A DNA stretch of 64,000 bases from Psychrosphaera ytuae (lineage in GTDB: Bacteria; Pseudomonadota; Gammaproteobacteria; Enterobacterales; Alteromonadaceae), in assembly GCF_017638545.1 (NCBI RefSeq), contig NZ_CP072110.1, positions 2,232,001 to 2,296,000 on the forward strand, read 5' to 3'. The position numbers were made by a program, and so were the translations under genes. Below, in pieces: positions 1-8,882 of this stretch. Within the stretch, counting starts at the first letter, position 1; the number at the start of each line of letters is the position of its first letter. The notes beneath the pieces are model-generated. The model saw only the letters and a program-made list of their open reading frames with translations. It was not told the DNA's origin and made no database searches.

Positions 1-3000
1 AATGCGCCAACTGATATCACCACGTTGGACCCGATTACGTTAACTTTTAATTTCTCAGAAGACGTAAGTGGATTTACACAAGGCGATATAGTTGTAGTGA
101 ACGGCGCAGTAACGAATTTTATTTCAGTTACTCCGCAGCAGTACACAGTTGAAGTTACACCCGATGGTAACGGCAATGTTGATGTGTCTGTCGCTAACAA
201 CACGAGTGTGGATAACTTCGCTAACCCTAATCTAGGCGATAGCGTTTTGATCAGTTATGACTCTGATAACGATGGCTTAACGGACAATGTCGAGCTTGCT
301 TTAGGCACAGACCCAAACAACCCAGACTCTGATGGTGATGGTGTCCCAGACGCGGTCGAGGTGGTTGATAGTAACAACCCTGTCGACTCTGATAATGATG
401 GTGTTATTGATGCACTAGACCCAGATGATGACAACGACGGTATTGCAACGTTAGTTGAAGATAAGAACACAGATTTAGATGGTGATCCTTCGACTAATGC
501 GACTGATACCGACGGTGATGGAACGCCAGACTATCTAGATACAGACAGTGACGGAGACAATATCACTGACGTACAAGAAAGTGGTGCGAGTACACTCGAT
601 ACTGACGGCGACGGAATCGTAGATTCGATTGACGTTGACCAAACAGGGGGCTTAGACCTCAACAATGATGGTGTCGATGATACTGTGATGGCAACCAATA
701 CAGATTCGAGTTCGGCCTTAGATTATCTAAATTTAGACAGTGATGGTGATGGTATTCCTGATTTCTACGAGTCAGGTGCGGTATTTAGCGATACTGATAC
801 AGATCTAATCGATAACACATTTGATGTCGACCAAACCGGTGGTCCAGATGTGAATCTAGACGGATACGATGATTCTGTATTGGCCCAGGAATCCGATTTA
901 GATGGCTCTCCGGATTACCAAGATATAGACAGTGACAACGATGGTATTCCAGACAATTTGGAGTCGGGAATCGCAAATATAGACACTGATAATGACGGTA
1001 TTCTTGATGCGTTTGATGTAGACCAGACAGGAGGTATTGACGCTAACAACGATGGAATTGATGACAATGTTTCAAATGCACTGAATGATCAAGACGGTGA
1101 TGGCATCCCTGATTTCAAAGACATCGATAGTGACAATGATGGTTTGCCAGATGTTATAGAAATGGGCAGCAGTGGTGTCGACACTGACGGTGATGGTATA
1201 GACGATGCGTTTGATGTCGATCAAACCGGTGGTGCAGACGCTAATGGCGATGGTATTGATGACGCCTTATCACCTTTCGAACGTGACTTTGATGGTGATG
1301 GCACGCCGGATTATCTTGATAACGACAGTGATAATGACGGTGTAATAGATGGTATTGAGGCTGGTGTTGGTGATTCTCCGACTTATACGGATACGGATGG
1401 TGACGGAACTCCAGACGCAGTTGATGTAGACCAAACAGGCGGAACGGATGCAAACCAAGATGGCATCGACGATGCGTTTACAGCAGTTGATACTGACGGT
1501 GATGGTGCGCCTGATTATTTAGATCGAGATGCAGATGGTGATGGTTTGCCAGATGCAATTGAAGGTAATACCCAAACAGATACAGATGGTGTAGCGGACT
1601 ATCGCGATTCAGATAGCGACGGCGATGGTGTGCCTGACGGTACAGAAGCAATGGCGACTGGTATCGACAGTGACGGCGATGGAATTGATGATGCATTTGA
1701 CGTCGATATCACAGGGGGCACTGATGCAAACAATGATGGTGTAGATGACAACATTACCTTTGCAGACAGCGACGAAGATGGTGTTCCTGATTATATAGAC
1801 AGCAACATTGATACTGACGGCGATGGTTTAAGTGACTTAGAAGAAGGCACTACTGACACCGACAATGACGGGTTAGCTAACTATGAAGATACAGACTCAG
1901 ACAACGATGGTATTCCAGATTCTCAAGAAGGAATTGGTGATGCCGACGGTGATGGTATTCGTGACTTCGAAGATCTTGACTCTGACAACGACGGTATCTT
2001 GGATTCACTAGAGCTTAATACAGACAGCGATGGTGACGGTATCCCAGACTACATAGATACCGATTCAGATAACGATGGTATCGAAGACTCATTAGAGGGG
2101 GCTGGTGACTTTGATGGTGACGGTATTCCAGATTATTTAGACAATGACTCAGACAATGATGGAATTGACGATTCATTAGAGGGCTCTGGCGACTTTGATG
2201 GTGATGGCATTCCAGATTATCTAGATAACGATGCGGATAATGATGGTATTCCTGATCTCGAAGAAACTGCTGGCGACAGCGATGGTGATGGTATTCCGGA
2301 TTACCTTGATACCGATTCGGATAACGATGGTATCGAAGACTCATTAGAGGGGGCTGGTGACTTTGATGGCGATGGTATTCCAGATTATTTAGACAATGAC
2401 TCAGACAATGATGGAATTGACGACTCATTAGAGGGCGCTGGCGACTTTGATGGTGATGGTATTCCAGATTATCTAGATAACGATGCGGATAATGATGGTA
2501 TTCCTGATCTCGAAGAAACTGCTGGCGACAGCGATGGTGATGGCACGCCTAACTATTTGGATACATCATTAGATGAAGATGGGGATGGCATTCCTGACAT
2601 TATTGAAACATCAAGCAGTAACAGCGATGTTGATGGTGACGGCATTCCTAATTTCTTAGATGCCGACTCAGATAATGATGGATTAGCTGACCGTGCAGAA
2701 TATGGTTTATCTGGTATTGACTCGGATAATGATGGCTTAGACGATGTCCTAGATGTTGACGCGACAGGTGGTACTGACGCCAATGGCGATGGTATCGACG
2801 ATGATGCCGCAGGTATACAAAGCGATAACGATGGAACGTTCGATTTCTTAGACAGAGACTCTGACAATGATGGTGTTCCTGATGCGGTTGAGTACTTCGC
2901 GTTACAACAAGACAGTGATAATGATGGTGTGTTAGACGGGTATGACGTTGACCAAACAGGCGGTGTAGATACCAACAATAATGGAATTGATGATGCATTC

Positions 3001-5208
3001 GATGCTGTGATTACTGAAGGGTTGGACACAGATGGTGACGGAATTGATGATCTTACTGTAATAAAAACCGATGTCGATGGTGACGGTGTGCCAGATTTTA
3101 GAGATCCTGACAGCGATAACGACGGCATTGTAGATGGTATCGAAGCAAATGTTGCCTACACAGATTCGGATGGCGACGGAATAGATGATGCGTATGATTC
3201 GGATTTTGTCAGTGGCGAGGATGCAAATAGCGACGGAGTCATAGATGCAGTAATGGTCGATACCGATATGGACGGCGTCCTGGATATGCATGATTTGGAC
3301 TCAGACAACGATGGCCAATTAGATACCGAAGAAGCACCTTCGGTGGATACCAACAATGATGGTATTGCTAATGCAAGTGCTCCTTTGGTTACTGAACCTG
3401 TAGATACAGACAACGATGGTATCTATGACTTTAGAGACTTAGACAGTGACGGTGATGGCATTTACGACATTGCTAATACACCAGAACAGGCCTTTGATAC
3501 GGATGGCGATGGTCAAATTGACTTTGAATCTGATGTAGACGGTGACGGAATCGAAGACACTGTGGATAGTGACATCACTATTAGAGGTGCTGGTGGTAAT
3601 AATGACGTCGACTTTGATGGTGCGGTCAATGCCATCGATAACGATGACGATAATGATGGCATCTCAGATATCCGTGAAGGTAATGCCGACAGTGATGGCG
3701 ACACGGTTATTGATAGCCGAGATGCCGACAGTGATAACGATGGTATTCCTGACTACATAGAGACAGACCGTCCACCTGTTACGGGCTTAGACAGCGACTT
3801 TGACGGTATCGATGATGCCTACGATGTAGATGCGACAGGAGGTCAAGATCTTGATAAAGATGGCGTAGATGACATTTATGCCATTGTTGATACGGACGGT
3901 GACGGCACACCAGATTATTTGGACACTGACAGCGATAACGATGGTTTGTCAGATACTGAAGAGCAGGCTGCTGTTCCATTGCTAAATCGTGACGAAGACA
4001 ATGATGGTATCGACGATGCAATTGACGTCACTTACACAGGTGGCCGTGACGTTAACCGCGATGGTGTAGATGATGATCTGTTAAAGACCTCTGACGCGGA
4101 CGGAGATGGATTATTAAACTATCGAGATACAGACAGTGATGGTGACGGTATTGAAGATGGTGCAGAAGGAAATGGCGATTCAGATGGTGATGGCATATTG
4201 GACTCTGATGACAGTGACTCTGACAACGATGGCATTGAAGATGTTCTCGAAGGCAATGGCGATACTGATGGTGACGGTATTCCTGATTACTTAGACCTAG
4301 ATAGTGACGGAGATGGAATTTCAGACGCAGTAGAAGGAACTCGCGACTCTGATGGTGACGGCATTTTAGACTCAAAAGAAGTAGATGCAGACAACGACGG
4401 TATTCCGGACAATGAGGAAAATGGTGACTTCAATGGAGATGGCATCAATGACCGTTTACAAGCGTTTAAACAAGTTGAATCGACTTATACAGGAAGCGGC
4501 TCTATGACAAGCTTTATGGTATTACTGATGGCTATGTTTGCAATTTGTAAAAGGGGAGTGTCAATACCTTTTCAAAAAGTCATTGCACTTTCAGTCATTG
4601 CGCTAATAGTGGTCGCACCTGCTACTACTTTGGCAGCAAAGTCCGAATCAGGTATCGATAATGTGGGGCAAATGCAACTAAACGATTGTCGCCGCTTAGA
4701 TAACAGGGACGATTCGTTAGGGTGTTGGTATGTGACATTTGGAATGGGTCAGGGTTTTGTTTACCCTGACCAAAACGACACTATTTGGCGAGTATATGAC
4801 AACGGTGATTTAGCTTATGGATTGACTGTCGGCTATAGCTTTTCGCCTCAATGGTTTACCGAGCTAAACTACACCGACTTTGGTGAAGCAAGTTTGTATA
4901 GTCGCAATCCAAGTATCAGCCAGGACCTATTAGTATCTTATGAAGGCTTTGGTGTTGATCTAGGGTATTGGCTGTGGGAGCGAAGTTCTGAGCTTAACGT
5001 CTATGTGAAAGCCGGTGCTGGCTTCATAGATACGACAGCAAATCTGCCTGAGCACCATCGTCAAGTCGAATCGACCCAATTGAGATTGGGTATTGGTGCT
5101 CAGTGGAATATATCAGAAGATTGGTTTTTCCGGGCCGAACACACGCGCAACGACAGAGATGCGAGAATGACGAGTATCAGTATTGGATACCTATTCGATA
5201 ACGATTAA
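1..5208 (+). CDS. Giant thrombospondin type 3 repeat protein with C-terminal outer-membrane beta-barrel (5' partial)
   Basis: The reading frame is open from base 1, so the true start lies left of the window; 1735 residues are visible. The first ~80 residues resemble a bacterial Ig-like domain. From about residue 87 to 1485 the protein is an almost uninterrupted array of Asp-rich DxDxDGxxD thrombospondin type 3 repeats, which in this family bind calcium. At residues ~1498-1518 there is a GSGS-hydrophobic-CKR segment like a GlyGly-CTERM sorting tail. It is followed at once by a second hydrophobic stretch ending in TTLAA (about 1521-1542) that looks like a signal peptide, and then an OmpA-like beta-barrel (about 1565-1735) with alternating aromatic strands. 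Such an internal sorting tail plus signal peptide suggests two genes fused in one frame. Probably a cell-surface protein. The repeat and barrel assignments are firm; the role is not known. Confidence 0.85.
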   Translation, partial: NAPTDITTLDPITLTFNFSEDVSGFTQGDIVVVNGAVTNFISVTPQQYTVEVTPDGNGNVDVSVANNTSVDNFANPNLGDSVLISYDSDNDGLTDNVELALGTDPNNPDSDGDGVPDAVEVVDSNNPVDSDNDGVIDALDPDDDNDGIATLVEDKNTDLDGDPSTNATDTDGDGTPDYLDTDSDGDNITDVQESGASTLDTDGDGIVDSIDVDQTGGLDLNNDGVDDTVMATNTDSSSALDYLNLDSDGDGIPDFYESGAVFSDTDTDLIDNTFDVDQTGGPDVNLDGYDDSVLAQESDLDGSPDYQDIDSDNDGIPDNLESGIANIDTDNDGILDAFDVDQTGGIDANNDGIDDNVSNALNDQDGDGIPDFKDIDSDNDGLPDVIEMGSSGVDTDGDGIDDAFDVDQTGGADANGDGIDDALSPFERDFDGDGTPDYLDNDSDNDGVIDGIEAGVGDSPTYTDTDGDGTPDAVDVDQTGGTDANQDGIDDAFTAVDTDGDGAPDYLDRDADGDGLPDAIEGNTQTDTDGVADYRDSDSDGDGVPDGTEAMATGIDSDGDGIDDAFDVDITGGTDANNDGVDDNITFADSDEDGVPDYIDSNIDTDGDGLSDLEEGTTDTDNDGLANYEDTDSDNDGIPDSQEGIGDADGDGIRDFEDLDSDNDGILDSLELNTDSDGDGIPDYIDTDSDNDGIEDSLEGAGDFDGDGIPDYLDNDSDNDGIDDSLEGSGDFDGDGIPDYLDNDADNDGIPDLEETAGDSDGDGIPDYLDTDSDNDGIEDSLEGAGDFDGDGIPDYLDNDSDNDGIDDSLEGAGDFDGDGIPDYLDNDADNDGIPDLEETAGDSDGDGTPNYLDTSLDEDGDGIPDIIETSSSNSDVDGDGIPNFLDADSDNDGLADRAEYGLSGIDSDNDGLDDVLDVDATGGTDANGDGIDDDAAGIQSDNDGTFDFLDRDSDNDGVPDAVEYFALQQDSDNDGVLDGYDVDQTGGVDTNNNGIDDAFDAVITEGLDTDGDGIDDLTVIKTDVDGDGVPDFRDPDSDNDGIVDGIEANVAYTDSDGDGIDDAYDSDFVSGEDANSDGVIDAVMVDTDMDGVLDMHDLDSDNDGQLDTEEAPSVDTNNDGIANASAPLVTEPVDTDNDGIYDFRDLDSDGDGIYDIANTPEQAFDTDGDGQIDFESDVDGDGIEDTVDSDITIRGAGGNNDVDFDGAVNAIDNDDDNDGISDIREGNADSDGDTVIDSRDADSDNDGIPDYIETDRPPVTGLDSDFDGIDDAYDVDATGGQDLDKDGVDDIYAIVDTDGDGTPDYLDTDSDNDGLSDTEEQAAVPLLNRDEDNDGIDDAIDVTYTGGRDVNRDGVDDDLLKTSDADGDGLLNYRDTDSDGDGIEDGAEGNGDSDGDGILDSDDSDSDNDGIEDVLEGNGDTDGDGIPDYLDLDSDGDGISDAVEGTRDSDGDGILDSKEVDADNDGIPDNEENGDFNGDGINDRLQAFKQVESTYTGSGSMTSFMVLLMAMFAICKRGVSIPFQKVIALSVIALIVVAPATTLAAKSESGIDNVGQMQLNDCRRLDNRDDSLGCWYVTFGMGQGFVYPDQNDTIWRVYDNGDLAYGLTVGYSFSPQWFTELNYTDFGEASLYSRNPSISQDLLVSYEGFGVDLGYWLWERSSELNVYVKAGAGFIDTTANLPEHHRQVESTQLRLGIGAQWNISEDWFFRAEHTRNDRDARMTSISIGYLFDND
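2056..2559 (+). repeat. 252-bp tandem duplication inside the repeat gene
   Basis: Two adjacent copies (2056-2307 and 2308-2559) are nearly identical at the DNA level and add exactly 84 codons, so the frame is kept. Neighbouring thrombospondin repeats are conserved only in protein sequence, so this unit is a recent segmental duplication. Confidence 0.85.
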
Positions 5209-5303
5209 ACACTATTTTAAAATAGTAAAAATAAGGCATAATGACTGCTCATAATTAAACATATCTAATCAATTCTTAATATTTGTATATACAAGGATGT
5301 GAA

Positions 5304-6743
5304 ATGAGCAGTCTCAAAACTGGCCTATCAGTGGTAGCCGCAGCTGTTGTAGGAACAGCACTAATCGCACCAACGTTTGTTGGTATGACGTTAGAATCTA
5401 AGGTAAAAGAGCGCGTTGAATTAATAAATAATTCAGCGGGTTACGACGCCGAAATTGTTGAATACAAAAATCAATGGTTTTCTTCTTCCGCTAAAATCCA
5501 ACTTACCTTGGACTTAACAGCAGGTAATGCAGCGACACCTGACGCTGAAAATATTGAATTAGATCCTATTACCGCTGTAATTGACTTGGATGCTGCTCAC
5601 GGACCTGTGATCTTCAACGATGGTTTGCAATTAGACTGGGTAGCGTTAACTGCCAAAGTAGATGGTAAATCAGTGTCATCACATATCACAACAGAAGCAG
5701 AGCAACCTCTGTATTCTTTCAATTTAAACGCTTCATTATTGGGTAACTTTGACTTTAATGACAAGATGGCCCAGTTTGATTTTGATTGTTCAAGCTGTGA
5801 AACACCATTGCAAGTTGCAGTAAAAGAATATGCGGGTGCTGGTTCGTATGATGGTCAGAACTTTGAATATTATGGTATGGGTGGAGACTCTACTTTCGAC
5901 TCTCCGTCAGGCGAGTTGTCTTTCTCTGGGGTTGCGTTTGACCTGACAGCCCAAACAACAATCGAGAAGTTAGTGTCGATGAATCTGTATGATTCAGAAG
6001 GCAGCATCACTATGAAAAACCTGACTTTTAATGGTATTGAAGGTAAGCCACCTGTTGTATTAAATGAGCTTGCAGTAATTACCAAAACTGATCTTAACGA
6101 TGACACGGGTTTAGCAGACATGATCGTTGGTTATAGTTTAGAAGAGTTCAAAGATGGCACTAATGACGGTTCTGATTTCGATTTAGAAATGACATTCAAG
6201 CAAATCGACAGTAAGTTCTTTGTTGCCTATGAAACATTTTTAAAAGAAAGCCAAACTGCAATAGAACAAGGTACGGATGCTAAAGCGGCGGCTGAAACAT
6301 TTGTTGATGTTGCAGTGCTTGATCTGTTAAAAGCAGAGCCAAAAATGGATATTACTAAGTTAAATGGTACGCTTCCTCAAGGTAGCTTTAGTGGCTCAAT
6401 GGCGTCTCAGTTAATTGGTATTGAAGCCATTCCAGACCAGATGGACGATCGCAAATTTTGGTTGAGCCATACGGTTGCTGATGCAGAGTTAGAAGGCGAC
6501 AAGTCGTTGTTTGAACACTGGGCTGCACTGACCGTCGCATCACAAATTCGCGCTAACCCTCAAGCTAAAGACATGCCAGAAGAGCAAATCGTGATGATCG
6601 CTCAGCAACAATCTGCAACAGTACTGTTGTCACTTGTTCAGCAAGGGCTGCTTGTCGCAGAAGAAAACAAGTATCGCTCAACGGTTTCATTGAAAGACCT
6701 AGCGTTAACAGTAAATGGCAAAGCGATGCCTTTACCGTTTTAA
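5304..6743 (+). CDS. DUF945 (YdgA-like) family protein
   Basis: A 479-residue protein with an N-terminal hydrophobic segment (SVVAAAVVGTALIAPTFVG, about residues 9-27) that should act as an uncleaved anchor or signal sequence, followed by a long soluble domain in the envelope. The overall form matches the DUF945/YdgA family: the short N-terminal helix, then a YDAEIVEYKNQWFSSSAKIQL-like stretch (residues ~45-65) at the start of the domain. The biochemical function of the family is unknown. The ATG at 5304 is chosen over an upstream in-frame TTG at 5283 because AAGGA lies six bases before it. It stands alone between the repeat protein and the antiporter and is followed by a hairpin terminator. 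Confidence 0.8.
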   Translation: MSSLKTGLSVVAAAVVGTALIAPTFVGMTLESKVKERVELINNSAGYDAEIVEYKNQWFSSSAKIQLTLDLTAGNAATPDAENIELDPITAVIDLDAAHGPVIFNDGLQLDWVALTAKVDGKSVSSHITTEAEQPLYSFNLNASLLGNFDFNDKMAQFDFDCSSCETPLQVAVKEYAGAGSYDGQNFEYYGMGGDSTFDSPSGELSFSGVAFDLTAQTTIEKLVSMNLYDSEGSITMKNLTFNGIEGKPPVVLNELAVITKTDLNDDTGLADMIVGYSLEEFKDGTNDGSDFDLEMTFKQIDSKFFVAYETFLKESQTAIEQGTDAKAAAETFVDVAVLDLLKAEPKMDITKLNGTLPQGSFSGSMASQLIGIEAIPDQMDDRKFWLSHTVADAELEGDKSLFEHWAALTVASQIRANPQAKDMPEEQIVMIAQQQSATVLLSLVQQGLLVAEENKYRSTVSLKDLALTVNGKAMPLPF

Positions 6744-6759
6744 AGCATAAAGATATTGA

Positions 6760-6790
6760 AAGGCTTAAGCGCAACGTTTAAGCCTTTGTT
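6760..6790 (+). terminator. Rho-independent terminator after DUF945 gene
   Basis: A 10-bp perfect stem (AAAGGCTTAA paired with TTAAGCCTTT, loop of about 9 bases) begins 17 bases after the stop codon, with a short T-rich tail. Confidence 0.65.
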
Positions 6791-6960
6791 TCATTTACTT
6801 AATAAATCTCTTTCTTCTTTTTACCTGCAATTAAAAAAATGATCCTAATTGGATGAAATTTCGTTAGTTTTAGCTATTCTTTTGTCATTGCCTTTTCAAA
6901 CGCAGGGTCGTATTCTTGCGGCGAAATCACCTAATTTGGGTGTAACTAATGGAAGTTATT

Positions 6961-8820
6961 ATGATTGATTCAACCATGGCTTTAGTTATTGTCGGTTTGT
7001 TATCTATTGGCTGTCAGTTTTTGGCTCACAGGGTTAAATTACCTGCAATTTTATTTTTACTGGTCGTCGGTATTATCGTAGGGCCTGTTACTGGCGTTCT
7101 AAATGCCGACAGTATTTTTGGTGATCTGTTATTTCCTGTCGTCTCACTATCAGTTGCGATTATTTTATTTGAAGGGGCGTTAACACTAAAGTTTTCCGAT
7201 ATCAGTGGCCATGGTGCCATGGTGCGAAACCTCTGTAGTGTAGGTGTTCTTGTAACCTGGCTGGTGGCGACGCCTTTGGCTTATTACACTTTGGATATTT
7301 CTTGGGGTCTAGCCGCGTTATTCGGTGCCATAGTCACGGTCACTGGACCGACTGTAATTGTCCCCATGTTGCGTTCAGTTAGACCGAAAGGAAATGTCTC
7401 AAATATTCTGCGTTGGGAAGGTATTGTAATTGATCCAATCGGTGCTTTGTTTGCGGTACTTGTATTTGAGTTTGTGTTAACTCAACACAATGCTTTGGAG
7501 CACACACTGTTCGCATTCGGTAAAACCGTGGGTGCGGGGCTGTTCTTTGGTGCAGCGTTTGGTTACTTTATGGGCTTAGCGTTACGCCACGATGTATTTC
7601 CACATTATCTAAAAAATACAGCTGTATTGACCATTATGCTGGGCTCTTATGCGATTTCAAATGCGCTTGCTCATGAGTCAGGTCTATTGACGGTTACCGT
7701 GGCGGGTATCATGCTTGCAAACATGAAGAACGTTGATGTTGATGATGTCTTAGAGTTTAAAGAGACCTTAAGTGTGTTACTGATCTCGGGCTTGTTCATC
7801 TTACTTGCAACCCGCATAGACTTTAATGCAATTCAAGCCGTTGGTTTAGGCGCAGTCGTGGTGATTTTGGGTATTATGTTCGTTGCCCGTCCGTTATCCG
7901 TTTTCATTTCATCAATAGGAACGGGACTAGCACAAAAAGACCTAATGCTATTAAGCTGGATTGCACCACGCGGTATCGTTGCTGCTGCTGTATCGGCACT
8001 GTTTTCAATTAAGTTAGAAGAACAGGGCTTTGCGGGCGCCGATCTGTTGGTACCAATGGTCTTTTTGGTGATCATCTCTACGGTTGTTGTACAAAGTTTA
8101 ACTGCAACAAAAGTTGCTGATTATCTTGGAATTCGAGACCCAGAGCCTCGTGGTTTCTTAATGTTTGGGGCCAATGACTTTTCAAAAGCGTTAGCACTCG
8201 AGCTTAAAAACAATGATGTCGAAAGTATTATTGCCGACACCAACTGGGACGCGATCAAAAAAGCACGAATGGATAATGTCAGAACTTATTTCGGAAACCC
8301 GATTTCTGACCATGCCTCTCGTCACTTAGACTTGACGGGTATCGGTAATGTATTAGTGCTGTCACCATACCGTCAGCTAAATCCAATGGTTATGACTCAC
8401 TTTGAGCATGAGTTAGGTAAAGATGCAGCAATTTTAGGTTTGACGAGTAACGACTCAACTAAGCACCAAAGTCACAAGATCAGTGAAGAGTTTGCTAAAA
8501 AAATGGGGCTATTTTCTGAACAAGCGACCTATGGCTATTTGATCAGCGCGATGAAAAAAGGTGCAGTCATCAAAACGACAGCGATCAGTGAAGAGTTCAC
8601 CTATCAAGATTATCTTGCTCAGTATGATGACAACTTATTACCTTTGTTGTCTATCAGTGAGAAGAAGGTGGCAGTATTTACAACCGGTAAGAAGTTTGAG
8701 CCTAAAGCAGGGTGGCGAATTGTCAGTTTGATACTGCCAAGCGAAACGCCAAAAGAACACCAGCCAAAACGTCGTAAATCAGACCAAGACGCAGAGACGG
8801 AAACGAACCTTCCGGGTTAA
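6961..8820 (+). CDS. CPA1/NhaP-type Na+(K+)/H+ antiporter with C-terminal RCK-like domain
   Basis: A 619-residue inner-membrane cation:proton antiporter. About 12 hydrophobic segments fill residues 1-390. They include the TVTGPTVIVP segment and the acidic EGIVIDPIGA motif, where CPA1 antiporters place their ion-binding carboxylates. The C-terminal third is soluble. It begins RGFLMFGANDFSKALALEL (about residue 395), a degenerate Rossmann-type TrkA-N/RCK domain expected to sense nucleotides or ions. The ATG at 6961 is chosen over 6949 because GGAAG sits five bases before it. The gene is monocistronic, with a strong terminator shared with the convergent trehalase gene. Likely role is pH and sodium homeostasis; ion specificity cannot be told from sequence. 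Confidence 0.85.
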   Translation: MIDSTMALVIVGLLSIGCQFLAHRVKLPAILFLLVVGIIVGPVTGVLNADSIFGDLLFPVVSLSVAIILFEGALTLKFSDISGHGAMVRNLCSVGVLVTWLVATPLAYYTLDISWGLAALFGAIVTVTGPTVIVPMLRSVRPKGNVSNILRWEGIVIDPIGALFAVLVFEFVLTQHNALEHTLFAFGKTVGAGLFFGAAFGYFMGLALRHDVFPHYLKNTAVLTIMLGSYAISNALAHESGLLTVTVAGIMLANMKNVDVDDVLEFKETLSVLLISGLFILLATRIDFNAIQAVGLGAVVVILGIMFVARPLSVFISSIGTGLAQKDLMLLSWIAPRGIVAAAVSALFSIKLEEQGFAGADLLVPMVFLVIISTVVVQSLTATKVADYLGIRDPEPRGFLMFGANDFSKALALELKNNDVESIIADTNWDAIKKARMDNVRTYFGNPISDHASRHLDLTGIGNVLVLSPYRQLNPMVMTHFEHELGKDAAILGLTSNDSTKHQSHKISEEFAKKMGLFSEQATYGYLISAMKKGAVIKTTAISEEFTYQDYLAQYDDNLLPLLSISEKKVAVFTTGKKFEPKAGWRIVSLILPSETPKEHQPKRRKSDQDAETETNLPG

Positions 8821-8824
8821 GAAT

Positions 8825-8859
8825 AAAGGCCCCTCAGATACAATCTGAGGGGCCTTTTT
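8825..8859 (+). terminator. Strong bidirectional terminator between antiporter and trehalase
   Basis: A 14-bp perfect GC-rich stem (AAAGGCCCCTCAGA and complement) with a TACAA loop and a T run on the plus side. The A run before the stem gives a T run on the minus strand, so it can serve both convergent genes. Confidence 0.9.
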
Positions 8860-8882
8860 GCAGTATTAAAATCACAGACTAA

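Noticed and set aside
255..4375. Many long minus-strand and alternate-frame ORFs (for example 2015-2428, 2553-3128, 3542-3760)
   Set aside because: They are shadows of the Asp-rich repeat array: GAT/GAC-rich DNA has few stops in other frames, and the products are Ser/Pro- or His/Arg-rich low-complexity strings with no start signals.
1..4500. Regularly spaced repeats resembling a CRISPR array
   Set aside because: The repeats encode in-frame thrombospondin type 3 motifs, vary in DNA sequence and have no spacer structure or cas genes.
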